A stretch of DNA of 64,000 nucleotides, taken from NCBI RefSeq assembly GCF_003060865.1, contig NZ_CP028918.1:3522001-3586000 (forward strand), written 5' to 3'. The DNA comes from Gemmobacter aquarius (lineage in GTDB: Bacteria; Pseudomonadota; Alphaproteobacteria; Rhodobacterales; Rhodobacteraceae). The stretch's first letter is position 1. Every line of letters starts with the position of its first letter. The translations under genes were made by a program, and so were the position numbers. Shown here in pieces: positions 8,944 through 17,720 of the stretch. The notes beneath the pieces were generated by a model, which saw nothing but the letters and a program-made list of their open reading frames with translations, was not told the origin of the DNA and searched no databases.

Positions 8944-9810
8944 ATGGATTTTCGCGCGGTTCTGATGGGGCTGACTTTCAGTCTGATGTGGTCTTCGGCC
9001 TTTGCAACGGCCCGGATCATCGTGGCCGACGCACCGCCGCTTTATGCACTCGCCTGCCGTTTCGCGATCTCGGGGGCGCTTGCCATCGGTGTAGCGCTTT
9101 TGTTGGGACAGACATGGCGCTTGCAGCCGCTTCAGCGGCGTTCTGTGATCGTATTCGGGCTGTGCCAGAACGCGGCCTACCTGGGGTTGAACTTTCTGGC
9201 GCTGCAATGGATCGAGGCATCGCTGGCTGTGATCATCGCGGCATCGATGCCATTGATCGTAGCTGCCTTGGGCTGGATCATTCGCGGCGACAAAATTGGA
9301 CGATTGGGTGTCGCGGGGCTGGTTGCAGGCTTTGCCGGCGTCGCGCTTATCATGGGAACGCGAGTGGAGGGTGGGGCCGACCATCTGGGTGTAGTGTTCT
9401 GCATCGGGGGGGCACTGGCCTTGGCAGTGGCCACGCTGACGCTGCGGTCAGCGAGCGGGCAGGGCAATTTGCTGATGGTGGTGGGCCTGCAGATGCTGGT
9501 GGGATCGGCGGCGCTGGTGGTGCTGGCGCTGGTCTTCGAAGAGCCGAGGCTGAACCTGACACCCGCTTTCCTTGCCGCCTTCGTCTACCAGATATTGGTT
9601 CCGGGACTGGCCGCGACCTTGCTTTGGTTTGAGCTTGTACGGCGGATCGGGGCGGTTCGGGCAGCGACATTCCACTTTCTGAACCCGTTTTTCGGCGTGG
9701 TCATCGCCGCGCTGTTGTTGGGCGAAGAGGTCGGGCCGTTCGATTTGCTTGGCGTTGCCGTGGTGGCGGGCGGCATCCTCGCCGTGCAGATCAGCCGACG
9801 ACCAGTCTAG
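8944..9810 (+). CDS. EamA / DMT family transporter
   Basis: Inner-membrane exporter of the drug/metabolite transporter superfamily, with two EamA repeats of five helices. 288 residues. The first repeat begins MDFRAVLMGLTFSLMWSSAFA and the second near residue 150 (GVVFCIGGALALAVATLTLR); the C-terminal helix carries GEEVGPFDLLGVAVVAGGILAV in pieces typical of the family. I use the ATG at 8944, after a GAGAGGAA ribosome binding site; the frame is open further upstream through the HU gene and terminator, but that part is not coding. The substrate cannot be inferred; relatives move amino acids, nucleosides or other metabolites. Confidence 0.9.
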   Translation: MDFRAVLMGLTFSLMWSSAFATARIIVADAPPLYALACRFAISGALAIGVALLLGQTWRLQPLQRRSVIVFGLCQNAAYLGLNFLALQWIEASLAVIIAASMPLIVAALGWIIRGDKIGRLGVAGLVAGFAGVALIMGTRVEGGADHLGVVFCIGGALALAVATLTLRSASGQGNLLMVVGLQMLVGSAALVVLALVFEEPRLNLTPAFLAAFVYQILVPGLAATLLWFELVRRIGAVRAATFHFLNPFFGVVIAALLLGEEVGPFDLLGVAVVAGGILAVQISRRPV

Positions 9811-9881
9811 GCTACACTCATCATGGATTGGAAAGCCCCACGGCCGTCTGATTCAGAACCGGCTCGATCACCGAGCCGTAC

Positions 9882-10025
9882 CCAGAAAAGCCACGTCAGA
9901 TAGGCGCTGCGCTGGGGGTCCGTTGCGATTGGACCAAGGCCACTTTCGGGAAACCCATCAGTCAGCGCCAACATGACCGCGTCTGAATATACAATAATAT
10001 CAGTATCTTGAATCGGTACAGCCTC
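9882..10025 (-). pseudogene. Glutathione S-transferase remnant
   Basis: A minus-strand stretch of about 48 codons reads EAVPIQDTDIIVYSDAVML, then LTDGFPESGLGPIATDP and QRSAYLTWLFW. This is the end of the thioredoxin-like domain and the start of the helical domain of a GST (compare the typical VPxL..D..I.ES.AI..YL.D.FPE.GL.P.P.DP.R..YL.WL.F). No normal N-terminus precedes it and unrelated sequence follows, so it looks like a decayed or internally deleted gene. It is divergent from the WYL regulator, and such regulators often control an adjacent enzyme gene, which supports the reading. The rest of 9811-10124 holds no other gene I can recognise. Confidence 0.55.
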
Positions 10026-10124
10026 GTTTGCTTCTAAATGCCGCTTTTGCCATTTTTGATCCTTTTGGTTGGTAGTGGTCGGTGTATGCGGTAGGGTTAC
10101 TGACAAAAGCTGGCAGGAACACGC

Positions 10125-10805
10125 ATGGCCCGTGCTGACCGACTGTTTCGATTGTTGCAGGCGCTGCGGATGTTGCCGCAGCCTGTCACCGCGGCGCGGC
10201 TGGCGGCGGAGACGGGGGTTTCGGAGCGGTCGCTTTACCGCGACATCGCCTCACTTCGGGCGGGGGGCGCCTTGATCGACGGGGCGGCGGGGGTGGGGTA
10301 CACCTTGACCGAGGACCCTGCCCTTCCGCCGCAGATGTTCACGCGACTCGAGGTCGAGGCCTTGGTGCTTGGTCTGGCCGAGGTTCGGCTTACTGGCGAT
10401 CCGGAACTGGCCGAGGCGGCGAGGGCGGCGCAGGCGAAAATTGTGGCATCGTTGCCCGAGAGGGTGCAGCGACAGGCGGTGCATGCGGTGCAGGAAACCT
10501 ATCGCTTCGATCTTCGCGCCCCCGCACCACCACATCTTGCGATGTTGCGGCAGGCGTCATGGGACGAGGCCGAGGTGCGGATCACCTATCGCGACAAGGA
10601 CGGGTCGCAGACCAGCCGCCGTATCTGGCCTTTGTCGATCGTGTTTCTGGATCGGTCGCTGATGCTTTTGGCGTGGTGCAACCTGCGCCGCGATTTTCGC
10701 CGGTTCGATCTGGCGCGGATCGGGCGGGCCGAGTTTACCGGCATCAGCTTTCGCCCCCGCCGCGTTCCGATGCTGCGGGAATTTCACGTAATATTAAAGG
10801 GTTAG
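10125..10805 (+). CDS. YafY-type transcriptional regulator (HTH + WYL domain)
   Basis: DNA-binding regulator with an N-terminal winged helix (residues 3-60: [20 protein letters not shown], then [10 protein letters not shown] with the recognition helix) and a WYL domain (about 140-226) that usually senses a ligand. In the WYL core, residues such as [11 protein letters not shown] and [10 protein letters not shown] are visible. 226 residues, normal for YafY. Its 3' end overlaps the 3' end of aroC by four bases (convergent). The degraded GST gene lies upstream in divergent orientation, so this regulator may have lost its original target. Confidence 0.88.
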   Translation: MARADRLFRLLQALRMLPQPVTAARLAAETGVSERSLYRDIASLRAGGALIDGAAGVGYTLTEDPALPPQMFTRLEVEALVLGLAEVRLTGDPELAEAARAAQAKIVASLPERVQRQAVHAVQETYRFDLRAPAPPHLAMLRQASWDEAEVRITYRDKDGSQTSRRIWPLSIVFLDRSLMLLAWCNLRRDFRRFDLARIGRAEFTGISFRPRRVPMLREFHVILKG

Positions 10806-11901
10806 CCAATCTTGCCGCGCTGGCCGCCGGTATGGGCACGGTCAAGAAGCAAGTGGTCGAGCAGGACGCAGGCCATCATCGCCTCGCCCACCGGAACTGC
10901 GCGGATGCCGACGCAGGGGTCGTGGCGGCCCTTGGTCACCAGATCGAGTTCTTCGCCCTTGGTATTGATGGTCTGGCGGGGGGTCAGGATGCTTGAGGTG
11001 GGCTTGACGGCGAAGCGGCAGACGACAGGTTGACCTGTCGAAATGCCGCCCAGAATTCCGCCCGCATGGTTCGACAGAAATTCGGGGCCATTCAGTCCCA
11101 TGCGAATTTCATCAGCATTATCAACGCCTGTCAGGGATGCGACGGCCATTCCGTCACCGATTTCGACGCCCTTTACCGCGTTTATCGACATCATGGCCGA
11201 GGCGAGGTCGCTGTCGAGTTTGGCGTAGAGCGGGGCGCCTAGGCCGGGGGGACTTGGGTGGCGGTGACTTCGATGATGGCACCGACCGAGTTGTGCGAAA
11301 GGCGCAGGTCGTCGAGGTAGGCGGCCCATTCGATGGCGGCGACGGGGTCGGGGCACCAGAAGGGATTTTCGTCGATCTGGGCCGCGTCAAAGCGGCTGCG
11401 GTCGATGCCGTGGGTGCCCATTTGCACCATATAGCCGGTGATGTGCAGAGAAGGGGCCAATGATTCCAAGACCTTGCGTGCCACCCCGCCTGCCGCGACG
11501 CGGGCTGCGGTTTCGCGGGCGCTGGAGCGACCGCCGCCGCGATAGTCGCGGTGGCCGTATTTCTGGTGGTAGGTGATATCGGCGTGGCCGGGGCGGAAGG
11601 CTTGGGCTATGTCCCCGTAATCCTTGGATCTTTGGTCGGTATTTTCAATCATCAGCTGGATCGGCGTGCCGGTTGTGATGTCCTGGAACACGCCCGACAG
11701 GATGCGAACCTGATCGGGTTCCTTGCGCTGGGTGGTAAACTTGTTCTGGCCCGGCTTGCGGCGGTCGAGCCACGGCTGAATATCGTTTTCTGTCAAGGGG
11801 ATACCGGGGGGCACGCCGTCGACGGTGCAGCCCAAGGCGGGGCCGTGGCTTTCACCCCAGGTGGTGACGCGGAAGATGTGGCCGAAGGTGTTGAAAGACA
11901 T
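10802..11901 (-). CDS. aroC: Chorismate synthase, with an apparent -1 frameshift at about 11246-11251
   Basis: Converts 5-enolpyruvylshikimate 3-phosphate to chorismate using reduced FMN, the last step of the shikimate pathway. The 5' part (11901 down to about 11250) carries [16 protein letters not shown] and [19 protein letters not shown]; the 3' part (to 10802) continues in another frame with [27 protein letters not shown] and [15 protein letters not shown]. As written the first frame stops after [12 protein letters not shown]. One extra G in the run of six G at 11246-11251 restores [10 protein letters not shown] and a single protein of 366 residues, the normal length. All catalytic motifs are intact, so a sequencing error is the simplest explanation; see findings. 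Confidence 0.9.
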
Positions 11902-11980
11902 GAAAGCCGCCCCTGCTGTGCGTTTTCCGCTTTAGGGGAAAGTCGGGTTTTGTGCAATGTCGCGCCCTTTGGCGCGGGTG

Positions 11981-11999
11981 ATAGCAGGGATTCTGCTAT
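11981..11999. terminator. Small hairpin downstream of the crotonase gene
   Basis: 7-bp perfect stem ATAGCAG / CTGCTAT with a 5-base loop, about 70 bases past the stop of the minus-strand crotonase gene and about 80 bases upstream of the aroC start. It has no U tract, so its role as a terminator is weakly supported. Confidence 0.25.
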
Positions 12000-12069
12000 G
12001 CACAGGTGATGCACAGATTTGCACTGCCGTCTTCAGATTGCCTTCATCTGTTCGCTGCCAAGATCGGGC

Positions 12070-12672
12070 CTAGAACAGCGCCTTGATCGCCGCGCCGTGG
12101 CTGCCCGCCGCGATGGCATCGGCGCAGAGGGCGTGGGCCGCAGCCAGTGCGTCTTCGGCCACGACATCGACGAGGCCCCAGCCCAGCGCCTGATCGGCGG
12201 TGATGCGTGCGCCGGCGAGGAGGATCATCTTGGCGCGGGAGGGGCCGATCAGGGCTGCCAGTCGGGCGGGGTCGGCCTTTTGCGGCAGGTAGCCGCGTTT
12301 CATCACCGGATAGAAGAATTGCGCTGCCGGAACCGCGACGCGCAGATCGCAGGCCAGCGCCAGACCGAAGGCCCCGCCCGCGAGCGTGCCGTTCAGGGCG
12401 GCGACGGTCAGGCCGGGATAGGCGGCAAGGGCCTGCGTGGCGCGTGCCCATTCGGGTGAGGTGCCGAGGCCGGCGGCCATGCCGTCAAGATCGGCGCCTG
12501 CGGAAAAGACGCGGCCTGCTCCGGTGAGGGCGATTGCGGGGTGTTTGGCTTGGGCGGCTTTGCCTACCGCATCGGCCAAGGCGGACAGCATGGCTTCGGT
12601 CAGGGCGTTGGCCTTTTCGGGGCGGTTCAGGGTGATGACGTGCAGGCCACCTGCATCATGGGCGGTGATCAT
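12070..12672 (-). CDS. Enoyl-CoA hydratase/isomerase (crotonase) family protein, short
   Basis: Crotonase fold protein, probably acting on an acyl-CoA thioester. The oxyanion-hole segments are visible: VFSAGADLDGMA and LNGTLAGGAFGLALACD. At 200 residues it is about 50 shorter than usual hydratases, lacking much of the C-terminal helical part. Where hydratases have a catalytic glutamate (PE.K.GL.P), this protein reads YPVMKRGYLPQ, so hydratase activity is doubtful; isomerase, hydrolase or another reaction is possible. The ATG at 12672 overlaps the stop of the SDR gene (ATGA), so the two are translationally coupled. An upstream in-frame start would run into the SDR gene. Confidence 0.82.
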   Translation of the reverse strand: MITAHDAGGLHVITLNRPEKANALTEAMLSALADAVGKAAQAKHPAIALTGAGRVFSAGADLDGMAAGLGTSPEWARATQALAAYPGLTVAALNGTLAGGAFGLALACDLRVAVPAAQFFYPVMKRGYLPQKADPARLAALIGPSRAKMILLAGARITADQALGWGLVDVVAEDALAAAHALCADAIAAGSHGAAIKALF

Positions 12673-13412
12673 GCGATCAGGCCCACGGCGCGGCGCACGC
12701 GGTCTTCGCGCAGCGAGACATCGGAACCGAGCCACGGGTCGGCCGCCGCGCCGCACATCCAGACCAGCGCCCTTGCGGCCCAGTCGGGCGGGATATGCGC
12801 CGAAGGGTCAAGCCTGCTGACCGCGTTCACGCCGCTTGTCTTGATCTTTACCTGCATGTCGGTAGCTACGGTTCCCGGTGACAGGCCGAGAACGCGGATG
12901 CCGTGGGGGCCTTCTTCGACATGGGCAACGCGGGTGAGCATGAGGGCGCCCGCCTTGCTGGAGCAATAGGCGCCCCAGCCTTCGAGCGGGTTGACCGCAG
13001 CACCCGAGGAGACGGTGATGATGGTGCCGCCGCCCTGTGCGCGCATCACGGGCAGAACGGCTTTCATGCCGTGGAACACGCCTTTCAGGTTGATGTCGAT
13101 GGCTTGGCCGAAGTCGGCAGCATCGGCATCGGCAAGGCGGGCGATGGGGTCGATCACGCCTGCGTTGTTCACCAGCACGTCGATTCGTCCGAAGCGGGCG
13201 ATGACGGCGGCGATTGCCGCGTTGACCGAGGCCGCATCGGCAACGTCGCAGCCCAGTGCCATGGACTGCGGCAGGGACGCGGCGAGGGATGCGACCGCAT
13301 CGGTGCTGCGGGCCAGAAGGGCGGTTTGCGCCCCTGCGGCTGCGAATTCGCGGGCTGCCGCCGCGCCGATGCCGCGGCTTGCGCCGGTGATGACGACCAC
13401 TTTGCCTTGCAT
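12669..13412 (-). CDS. Classical short-chain dehydrogenase/reductase
   Basis: NAD(P)-dependent oxidoreductase of the classical SDR family. The cofactor motif TGASRGIG is at residues 9-16, NNAG near residue 86, and the catalytic S...YxxxK is VSSGAAVN followed by AYCSSK; 247 residues is the usual length. The start at 13412 places the Rossmann strand directly after MQGKVVV; a further 10 residues upstream would be possible but lack family similarity. It is the first gene of a two-gene unit with the crotonase-like gene. The pair suggests work on acyl-CoA or keto-acyl intermediates, but no specific pathway is shown. Confidence 0.87.
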   Translation of the reverse strand: MQGKVVVITGASRGIGAAAAREFAAAGAQTALLARSTDAVASLAASLPQSMALGCDVADAASVNAAIAAVIARFGRIDVLVNNAGVIDPIARLADADAADFGQAIDINLKGVFHGMKAVLPVMRAQGGGTIITVSSGAAVNPLEGWGAYCSSKAGALMLTRVAHVEEGPHGIRVLGLSPGTVATDMQVKIKTSGVNAVSRLDPSAHIPPDWAARALVWMCGAAADPWLGSDVSLREDRVRRAVGLIA

Positions 13413-13537
13413 GGTTTTTGCTCCTCGGGGTTTACCTGACATCTATCCTGCCCGACTTTTCGATGTAATGCCTTGACCCCTTCGCACGGGGGGAGGATGC
13501 TTTTGCGCGATACATTCTTTCAGTCACGAGGTTGATT

Positions 13538-15079
13538 ATGAAATTCCGGTTGCTGGCAGGTTCGACCGCTCTTGCCACCCTTTTGGCCCAAGCCGCCTTT
13601 GCCGATGTCACTCCGGCACAGGTCTGGCAGGATTGGCAAGACCTGAGTGCCAGTTACGGGCAGGTTCTGACCCCCGGCAAGGTGGATGACCAAGGGGATG
13701 CGATCGTCATTACCGATCTTGCGATCATCTCGGACCAGGGGGATGTGAAGGCTTCGGGGACGATTGGCGAGGTGCGCTTTGCCGACAATGGCGACGGGTC
13801 GGTCAAGATAACCATGTCGGAATCTTATCCGCTGACGGTGACGGTGCCAGCCGAGGAGGCGGGCGGCAATCCGACGACGATTTCGCTTTTGGTGGAACAA
13901 CCGGGTCTGGTTGTGACCGCGGCGGGCGACGAGGTGGAGACGAGCTATGATTTCGCGGGGCCGAGTGTGCGGCTTTCGCTGACCGGCGTCGAAGGGGTGA
14001 AGGCCGAAGCGATGGACGTGACCGCTGCGGCGTCGCTGGTGAACGTGGCAGGAAAGTACATCTTTGCGCCAAACGGGGATAAGCGGTCGCTCAATTCCAG
14101 CTTTTCGGCGGATAGCCTGACGCTGGATGTGGCCGGTAACGACCCCGACCCGACGCCCTCGGTCGATGGAAGTGCGGCCGGGGCGAGCGCGTTGAAGGTG
14201 AATTTCGTGATGGCCGATATTACCGGCACCACGAGTGGCACGCTTCTGGATGCCGCCGCGATGGCGGATATGGCGGCGGCGCTGAAAGCCGGTTTTGCGA
14301 CCGATGGCAGTTTCGAGGCTGGCAAGACGAGCTATGACATCGACGTGACCGATGCGACGGGGAATACCAAGATCACCGGCACGGGCGAGACGACCGGTCT
14401 GGCCTTTGCGATGGACGACACGCGGCTTTCCTATTCGGGCAGCGCGACGGGCGTGACGACCACCATGACCTCGCCCGAGTTGCCGTTTCCTTCGGTGGCG
14501 GTTTCTTATGCCGAAGCGGGGTTCGGGTTCCTGATGCCGGTCAGCCCGACGGATGCGCCTGCCGATTTCAGCCTGATGACACGGTTGGTGGATTTCACCA
14601 TCTCGGATGAGGTGTGGGATCTGTTCGACCCGACCAAGCAGTTGTCGCGCGATCCGGCGACGTTGATCATCGACACCAAGGGGACGGCGACGCTGACGGC
14701 GAACCTGTTCGACACGGCGGCGATGGAAGCGGCGGGCACGACGCCTCCGGGTGAGCTGAACTCGCTTGAGGTTACCGAGTTGCAGGCCAAGATTGCGGGG
14801 GCCGATCTGACGGGAAAGGGCGCTTTTACGTTTGATAACAGCGACTTGACCACCTATGACGGGATGCCCGTACCGACCGGCAAGATGGACCTGAAGCTGA
14901 CGGGCGGCAACGCGCTGATGGACAAGCTGGTGGCGATGGGGCTGATGCCGGAAGATCAGGTGATGGGGTTCCGCATGATGCTGTCGATGTTCGCCAACGC
15001 GACGGGCGAGGACGAGCTGACCTCGACGCTGGAGTTCAAGGACAAGGGCTTTTTCGCCAACGGCCAGCGTTTGCAGTAA
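13538..15079 (+). CDS. DUF2125 domain-containing exported protein
   Basis: Periplasmic or envelope protein of unknown function belonging to a family common in Rhodobacterales. A signal peptide covers roughly residues 1-23 (MKFRLLAGSTALATLLAQ, cleavage after AFA). The mature part is beta-rich, with many repeated Thr-, Gly- and Asp-rich stretches (LKVNFVMADITGTTSGTL, ITGTGETTGLAFAMDDT), suggestive of a long beta-structure. 513 residues. The ATG at 13538 is preferred to a TTG two codons upstream because of the signal peptide and an AGG close before it. It stands alone, divergent from the SDR/crotonase unit and followed by a strong terminator. Function is not known. Confidence 0.8.
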   Translation: MKFRLLAGSTALATLLAQAAFADVTPAQVWQDWQDLSASYGQVLTPGKVDDQGDAIVITDLAIISDQGDVKASGTIGEVRFADNGDGSVKITMSESYPLTVTVPAEEAGGNPTTISLLVEQPGLVVTAAGDEVETSYDFAGPSVRLSLTGVEGVKAEAMDVTAAASLVNVAGKYIFAPNGDKRSLNSSFSADSLTLDVAGNDPDPTPSVDGSAAGASALKVNFVMADITGTTSGTLLDAAAMADMAAALKAGFATDGSFEAGKTSYDIDVTDATGNTKITGTGETTGLAFAMDDTRLSYSGSATGVTTTMTSPELPFPSVAVSYAEAGFGFLMPVSPTDAPADFSLMTRLVDFTISDEVWDLFDPTKQLSRDPATLIIDTKGTATLTANLFDTAAMEAAGTTPPGELNSLEVTELQAKIAGADLTGKGAFTFDNSDLTTYDGMPVPTGKMDLKLTGGNALMDKLVAMGLMPEDQVMGFRMMLSMFANATGEDELTSTLEFKDKGFFANGQRLQ

Positions 15080-15097
15080 CGCAGGCTCGGGTTTCGG

Positions 15098-15132
15098 CGG
15101 CCCCCGCATCGGATTGCGGGGGCCGTTTCATT
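15098..15132 (+). terminator. Rho-independent terminator after the DUF2125 gene
   Basis: 11-bp perfect stem CGGCCCCCGCA / TGCGGGGGCCG (15098-15108 and 15115-15125) with a 6-base loop, followed by TTTCATTT. It begins 18 bases after the stop codon. Confidence 0.85.
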
Positions 15133-15193
15133 TAAGCCGCACGCTTGCAGCGGCACGACTGGCGGACTACCTGCATCGGGCAGATTACAGGAC

Positions 15194-16543
15194 ATGACCA
15201 TGACCGCTTCGCTTGAAACGCTTACCTCTCGCCTGCTTGACGCCGCACGCAAGGCGGGGGCCGAGGCCGCCGATGCGATGGCGGTGACGGGGGCTTCGCT
15301 GTCCATCGACCTGCGGGTGGGCAAGCTGGAGCAGGCCGAACGGGCCGAGGCGACCGAGATCGGGTTGCGCGTGCTGATGGGCGGGCGGCAGGCCTGCGTT
15401 TCGGCGTCGGACCTGTCGGACCGCACGATCGAGGCTTTGGCGGAACGCGCCGTGGCGATGGCGCGTGAAGCACCGGACGATCCAACCGTGGGGCTGGCCG
15501 AGGCGTCGCAACTGGCGCGGGGCTGGGATATTGCCGCCTTTGACCTGAGCGACCCCGCAGACGAGCCTTCGGCGGCGGCGCTGGAGCAGGATTGCCGCGA
15601 GGTCGAGGCGGCGGCGCTGTCGCGCAGCGGGATTACGCAAGTGGAAAGCTCGGCGGGGTATTCGGCGCGGGCGATCCATATCGCGGCGACGAACGGGTTT
15701 TCGGGGGGCTATGCGCGCACGTCGCGGTCACTTTCGGCGGTGGCCTTTACCGGTTCGGGCACCAATATGGAGCGCGACTGGTCGGGGGAATCGCGCACCT
15801 ATCAGGCGGATTTGCCTGCCGCGAAGGGGATTGGCGAATTGGCGGCAGACCGTGCCTTGGCGCGGGCGGGGGCGACCAAGCCCAAGACCGGCACCTATCC
15901 CGTGCTGTTTGACGAGCGGGTTGCGGCGTCACTGATCGGGCATTTGCTTTCGGCGATCAACGGGGCGGCGATTGCGCGGGGCGCTTCGTGGTTGCGCGAT
16001 GCCTTGGGCCAGCAGGTGCTGCCTGCGGGCCTGTCGGTGATCGAAGACCCGCATCGCGCGCGGATCGGCGGGTCGCGCCCGTTCGATGCCGAGGGCCTGC
16101 CCACCGCGCGGCGGGCGCTGGTGGAAAACGGGATATTGACGGGCTGGACGCTTGACCTTGGCACCGCGCGCAAGCTGGGGATGCAGAGCACGGCGAATGC
16201 GACGCGGGGGACATCTTCGCCGCCGTCGCCTTCGACTTCCAACATCGATCTTACGCTTGGCAGTGCCAGCCTGTCGGATATGCTGCGCGACATGGGGACG
16301 GGGCTTTATGTCACGTCGATGATCGGATCGACGATCAACCCGACCACGGGCGATTATTCGCGCGGGGCGGCGGGGTTCTGGGTGCAAAACGGGGTGATTA
16401 CCCATCCTGTCAACGAATGCACCATTGCCGGAAACCTGCGCGACATGCTGCTGCGGCTGGTGCCTGCGAATGACGCGCGTGACCATCTTTCGACGCGCGT
16501 GCCTTCGTGCCTGATCGACGGTATGACGCTTGCGGGAAGCTGA
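15194..16543 (+). CDS. pmbA: TldD/PmbA family protein (PmbA/TldE-like)
   Basis: PmbA (TldE) partners with TldD to form a cytoplasmic metalloprotease that degrades unfolded or modified peptides, known from microcin maturation and antitoxin breakdown. In the pair the metal ligands sit in TldD; PmbA lacks them and is the structural partner. Family blocks visible include TYPVLFDERVAASLIGHLLS, DPHRARIGGSRPFDAEG and the C-terminal NPTTGDYSRGAAGFWVQNG. 449 residues, normal length. tldD is not in the window. Its last 14 bases overlap the start of cysQ, so the two are likely co-transcribed, an order common in this group. Confidence 0.92.
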   Translation: MTMTASLETLTSRLLDAARKAGAEAADAMAVTGASLSIDLRVGKLEQAERAEATEIGLRVLMGGRQACVSASDLSDRTIEALAERAVAMAREAPDDPTVGLAEASQLARGWDIAAFDLSDPADEPSAAALEQDCREVEAAALSRSGITQVESSAGYSARAIHIAATNGFSGGYARTSRSLSAVAFTGSGTNMERDWSGESRTYQADLPAAKGIGELAADRALARAGATKPKTGTYPVLFDERVAASLIGHLLSAINGAAIARGASWLRDALGQQVLPAGLSVIEDPHRARIGGSRPFDAEGLPTARRALVENGILTGWTLDLGTARKLGMQSTANATRGTSSPPSPSTSNIDLTLGSASLSDMLRDMGTGLYVTSMIGSTINPTTGDYSRGAAGFWVQNGVITHPVNECTIAGNLRDMLLRLVPANDARDHLSTRVPSCLIDGMTLAGS

Positions 16544-17309
16544 CGATCTGGCGCTTTTGATCGACGCCGCGCGGGTCGCGGGGAAGATCGCGTTGCGCTA
16601 TTGGAAGCGCAACCCCAAGCAATGGGAAAAGGGCGACGAGGGACCGGTGACCGAGGCCGACATCGCGGTGAACGATGCGCTGCAAAGCCAGTTACGGGCG
16701 GCGAGGCCCGCTTATGGTTGGCTGTCGGAGGAAACGCCGGACGACGGGGCGCGGCTGGAAACCGAGTGCCAGTTCATCCTTGACCCGATCGACGGTACGC
16801 GGGCGTTCATCGCCGGCGAGGACAGTTTCAGCCATGCGCTGGCGGTGACGCGGGGGGGCGAGGTGGTTGCGGGGGTGGTCTATCTACCCGCGAAGGATGC
16901 GCTGTTTGCAGCAACGGCGGATGGTCCGGCCACGCTGAACGGTCAGGTGATTGCCGCCAGCACGATTGCGGGGATCGCGGGGGCGACGATACTGACACCG
17001 GCCACGAACATGACCGCGCAGCACTGGCCGGGAGGCGTGCCAGAGGTGAAACGGTCATTCCGCGCGTCGGTTGCTTACCGTTTGGCGCTGGTGGCCGAGG
17101 GGCGGTTTGACGGGATGCTGTCGTTCCGCCAAGGCTGGGAGTGGGATATTGCCGCGGGTGCGCTGATTTGCGACCGTGCGGGGGCCACTGTGACCGATTC
17201 CAAGGGTGAGCGGTTGCGCTTTAACAGGCCTGACCCGCGGGCGAACGGGCTGATCGCGGCAAGTGCGGGGCTGCATGCGGCGCTGCTAGAGCGGCTTGAC
17301 GCGAAGTGA
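16530..17309 (+). CDS. cysQ: 3'(2'),5'-bisphosphate nucleotidase / inositol monophosphatase family
   Basis: Metal-dependent phosphatase that hydrolyses 3'-phosphoadenosine 5'-phosphate, a by-product of sulfate assimilation, to AMP. The Li+-sensitive phosphatase signatures are SEETPDD (near residue 68), DPIDGTRAF (near 85-93) and, towards the C-terminus, EWDIAAGALICDRAG. 259 residues. The start is an unusual TTG inside the end of pmbA: a TGA lies just two codons upstream in this frame, and the next internal ATG would remove the first helices. The 14-base overlap with pmbA suggests coupled translation. Substrate choice between PAP and inositol phosphates is by family resemblance only. Confidence 0.85.
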   Translation: MREADDLALLIDAARVAGKIALRYWKRNPKQWEKGDEGPVTEADIAVNDALQSQLRAARPAYGWLSEETPDDGARLETECQFILDPIDGTRAFIAGEDSFSHALAVTRGGEVVAGVVYLPAKDALFAATADGPATLNGQVIAASTIAGIAGATILTPATNMTAQHWPGGVPEVKRSFRASVAYRLALVAEGRFDGMLSFRQGWEWDIAAGALICDRAGATVTDSKGERLRFNRPDPRANGLIAASAGLHAALLERLDAK

Positions 17310-17357
17310 TCCGGATCGGGGCGGGCGGCGTATAACTGGCTGATCCAGAGGTGTGCC

Positions 17358-17720
17358 ATGAAATCCGCTTTCCTTGCCCTTGTTGCCAGTGTCGGCCTGA
17401 CGGATGCCGCCCTTGCCGAGGGCTATTCGCGCATCAGCGACCGTGACGCGTTTCTGGGCGCGGTGGCGGGCAAGGAATTGCGGATGTGGCCGCTGGGCAT
17501 TTCGCTGGTGGTCGAGCCGGATGGCGAGATACGCGGCAATGCGCTGGGCTGGGATGTGACCGGCACTTGGGAATGGCGTGACGGCTATTTCTGCCGCGAG
17601 ATGGATTGGTCGGGCTATCCGATCCCGATGAATTGCCAGTTGGTCGAAGCGGAAGGCGGCAATGTGCGCTTTACGGTCGATCAGGGGCGGGGCGAGTCGG
17701 CTTCGTTCAGCCTGCGCTAG
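17358..17720 (+). CDS. Small exported protein of unknown function
   Basis: 120-residue protein with a clear signal peptide (MKSAFLALVASVGLTDAALA, cleavage before EGYSRI). The mature part of about 100 residues is rich in Trp, Gly and charged residues and has two cysteines (FCREMDWSGYP and MNCQLVE) that could form a disulfide in the periplasm. The pattern GNALGWDVTGTWEWRDGYFC recalls small lipocalin-like or beta-barrel proteins found throughout Rhodobacteraceae, sometimes mislabelled as dihydrodipicolinate reductase; nothing here supports that enzyme. The 3' end overlaps the DUF1674 gene on the other strand by four bases. Confidence 0.72.
   Translation: MKSAFLALVASVGLTDAALAEGYSRISDRDAFLGAVAGKELRMWPLGISLVVEPDGEIRGNALGWDVTGTWEWRDGYFCREMDWSGYPIPMNCQLVEAEGGNVRFTVDQGRGESASFSLR

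Noticed and set aside
13520..15109. 529-codon minus-strand frame opposite the DUF2125 gene
   Set aside because: Arg/His-rich sequence with no motif, while the plus strand has a signal peptide, ribosome binding site and terminator.
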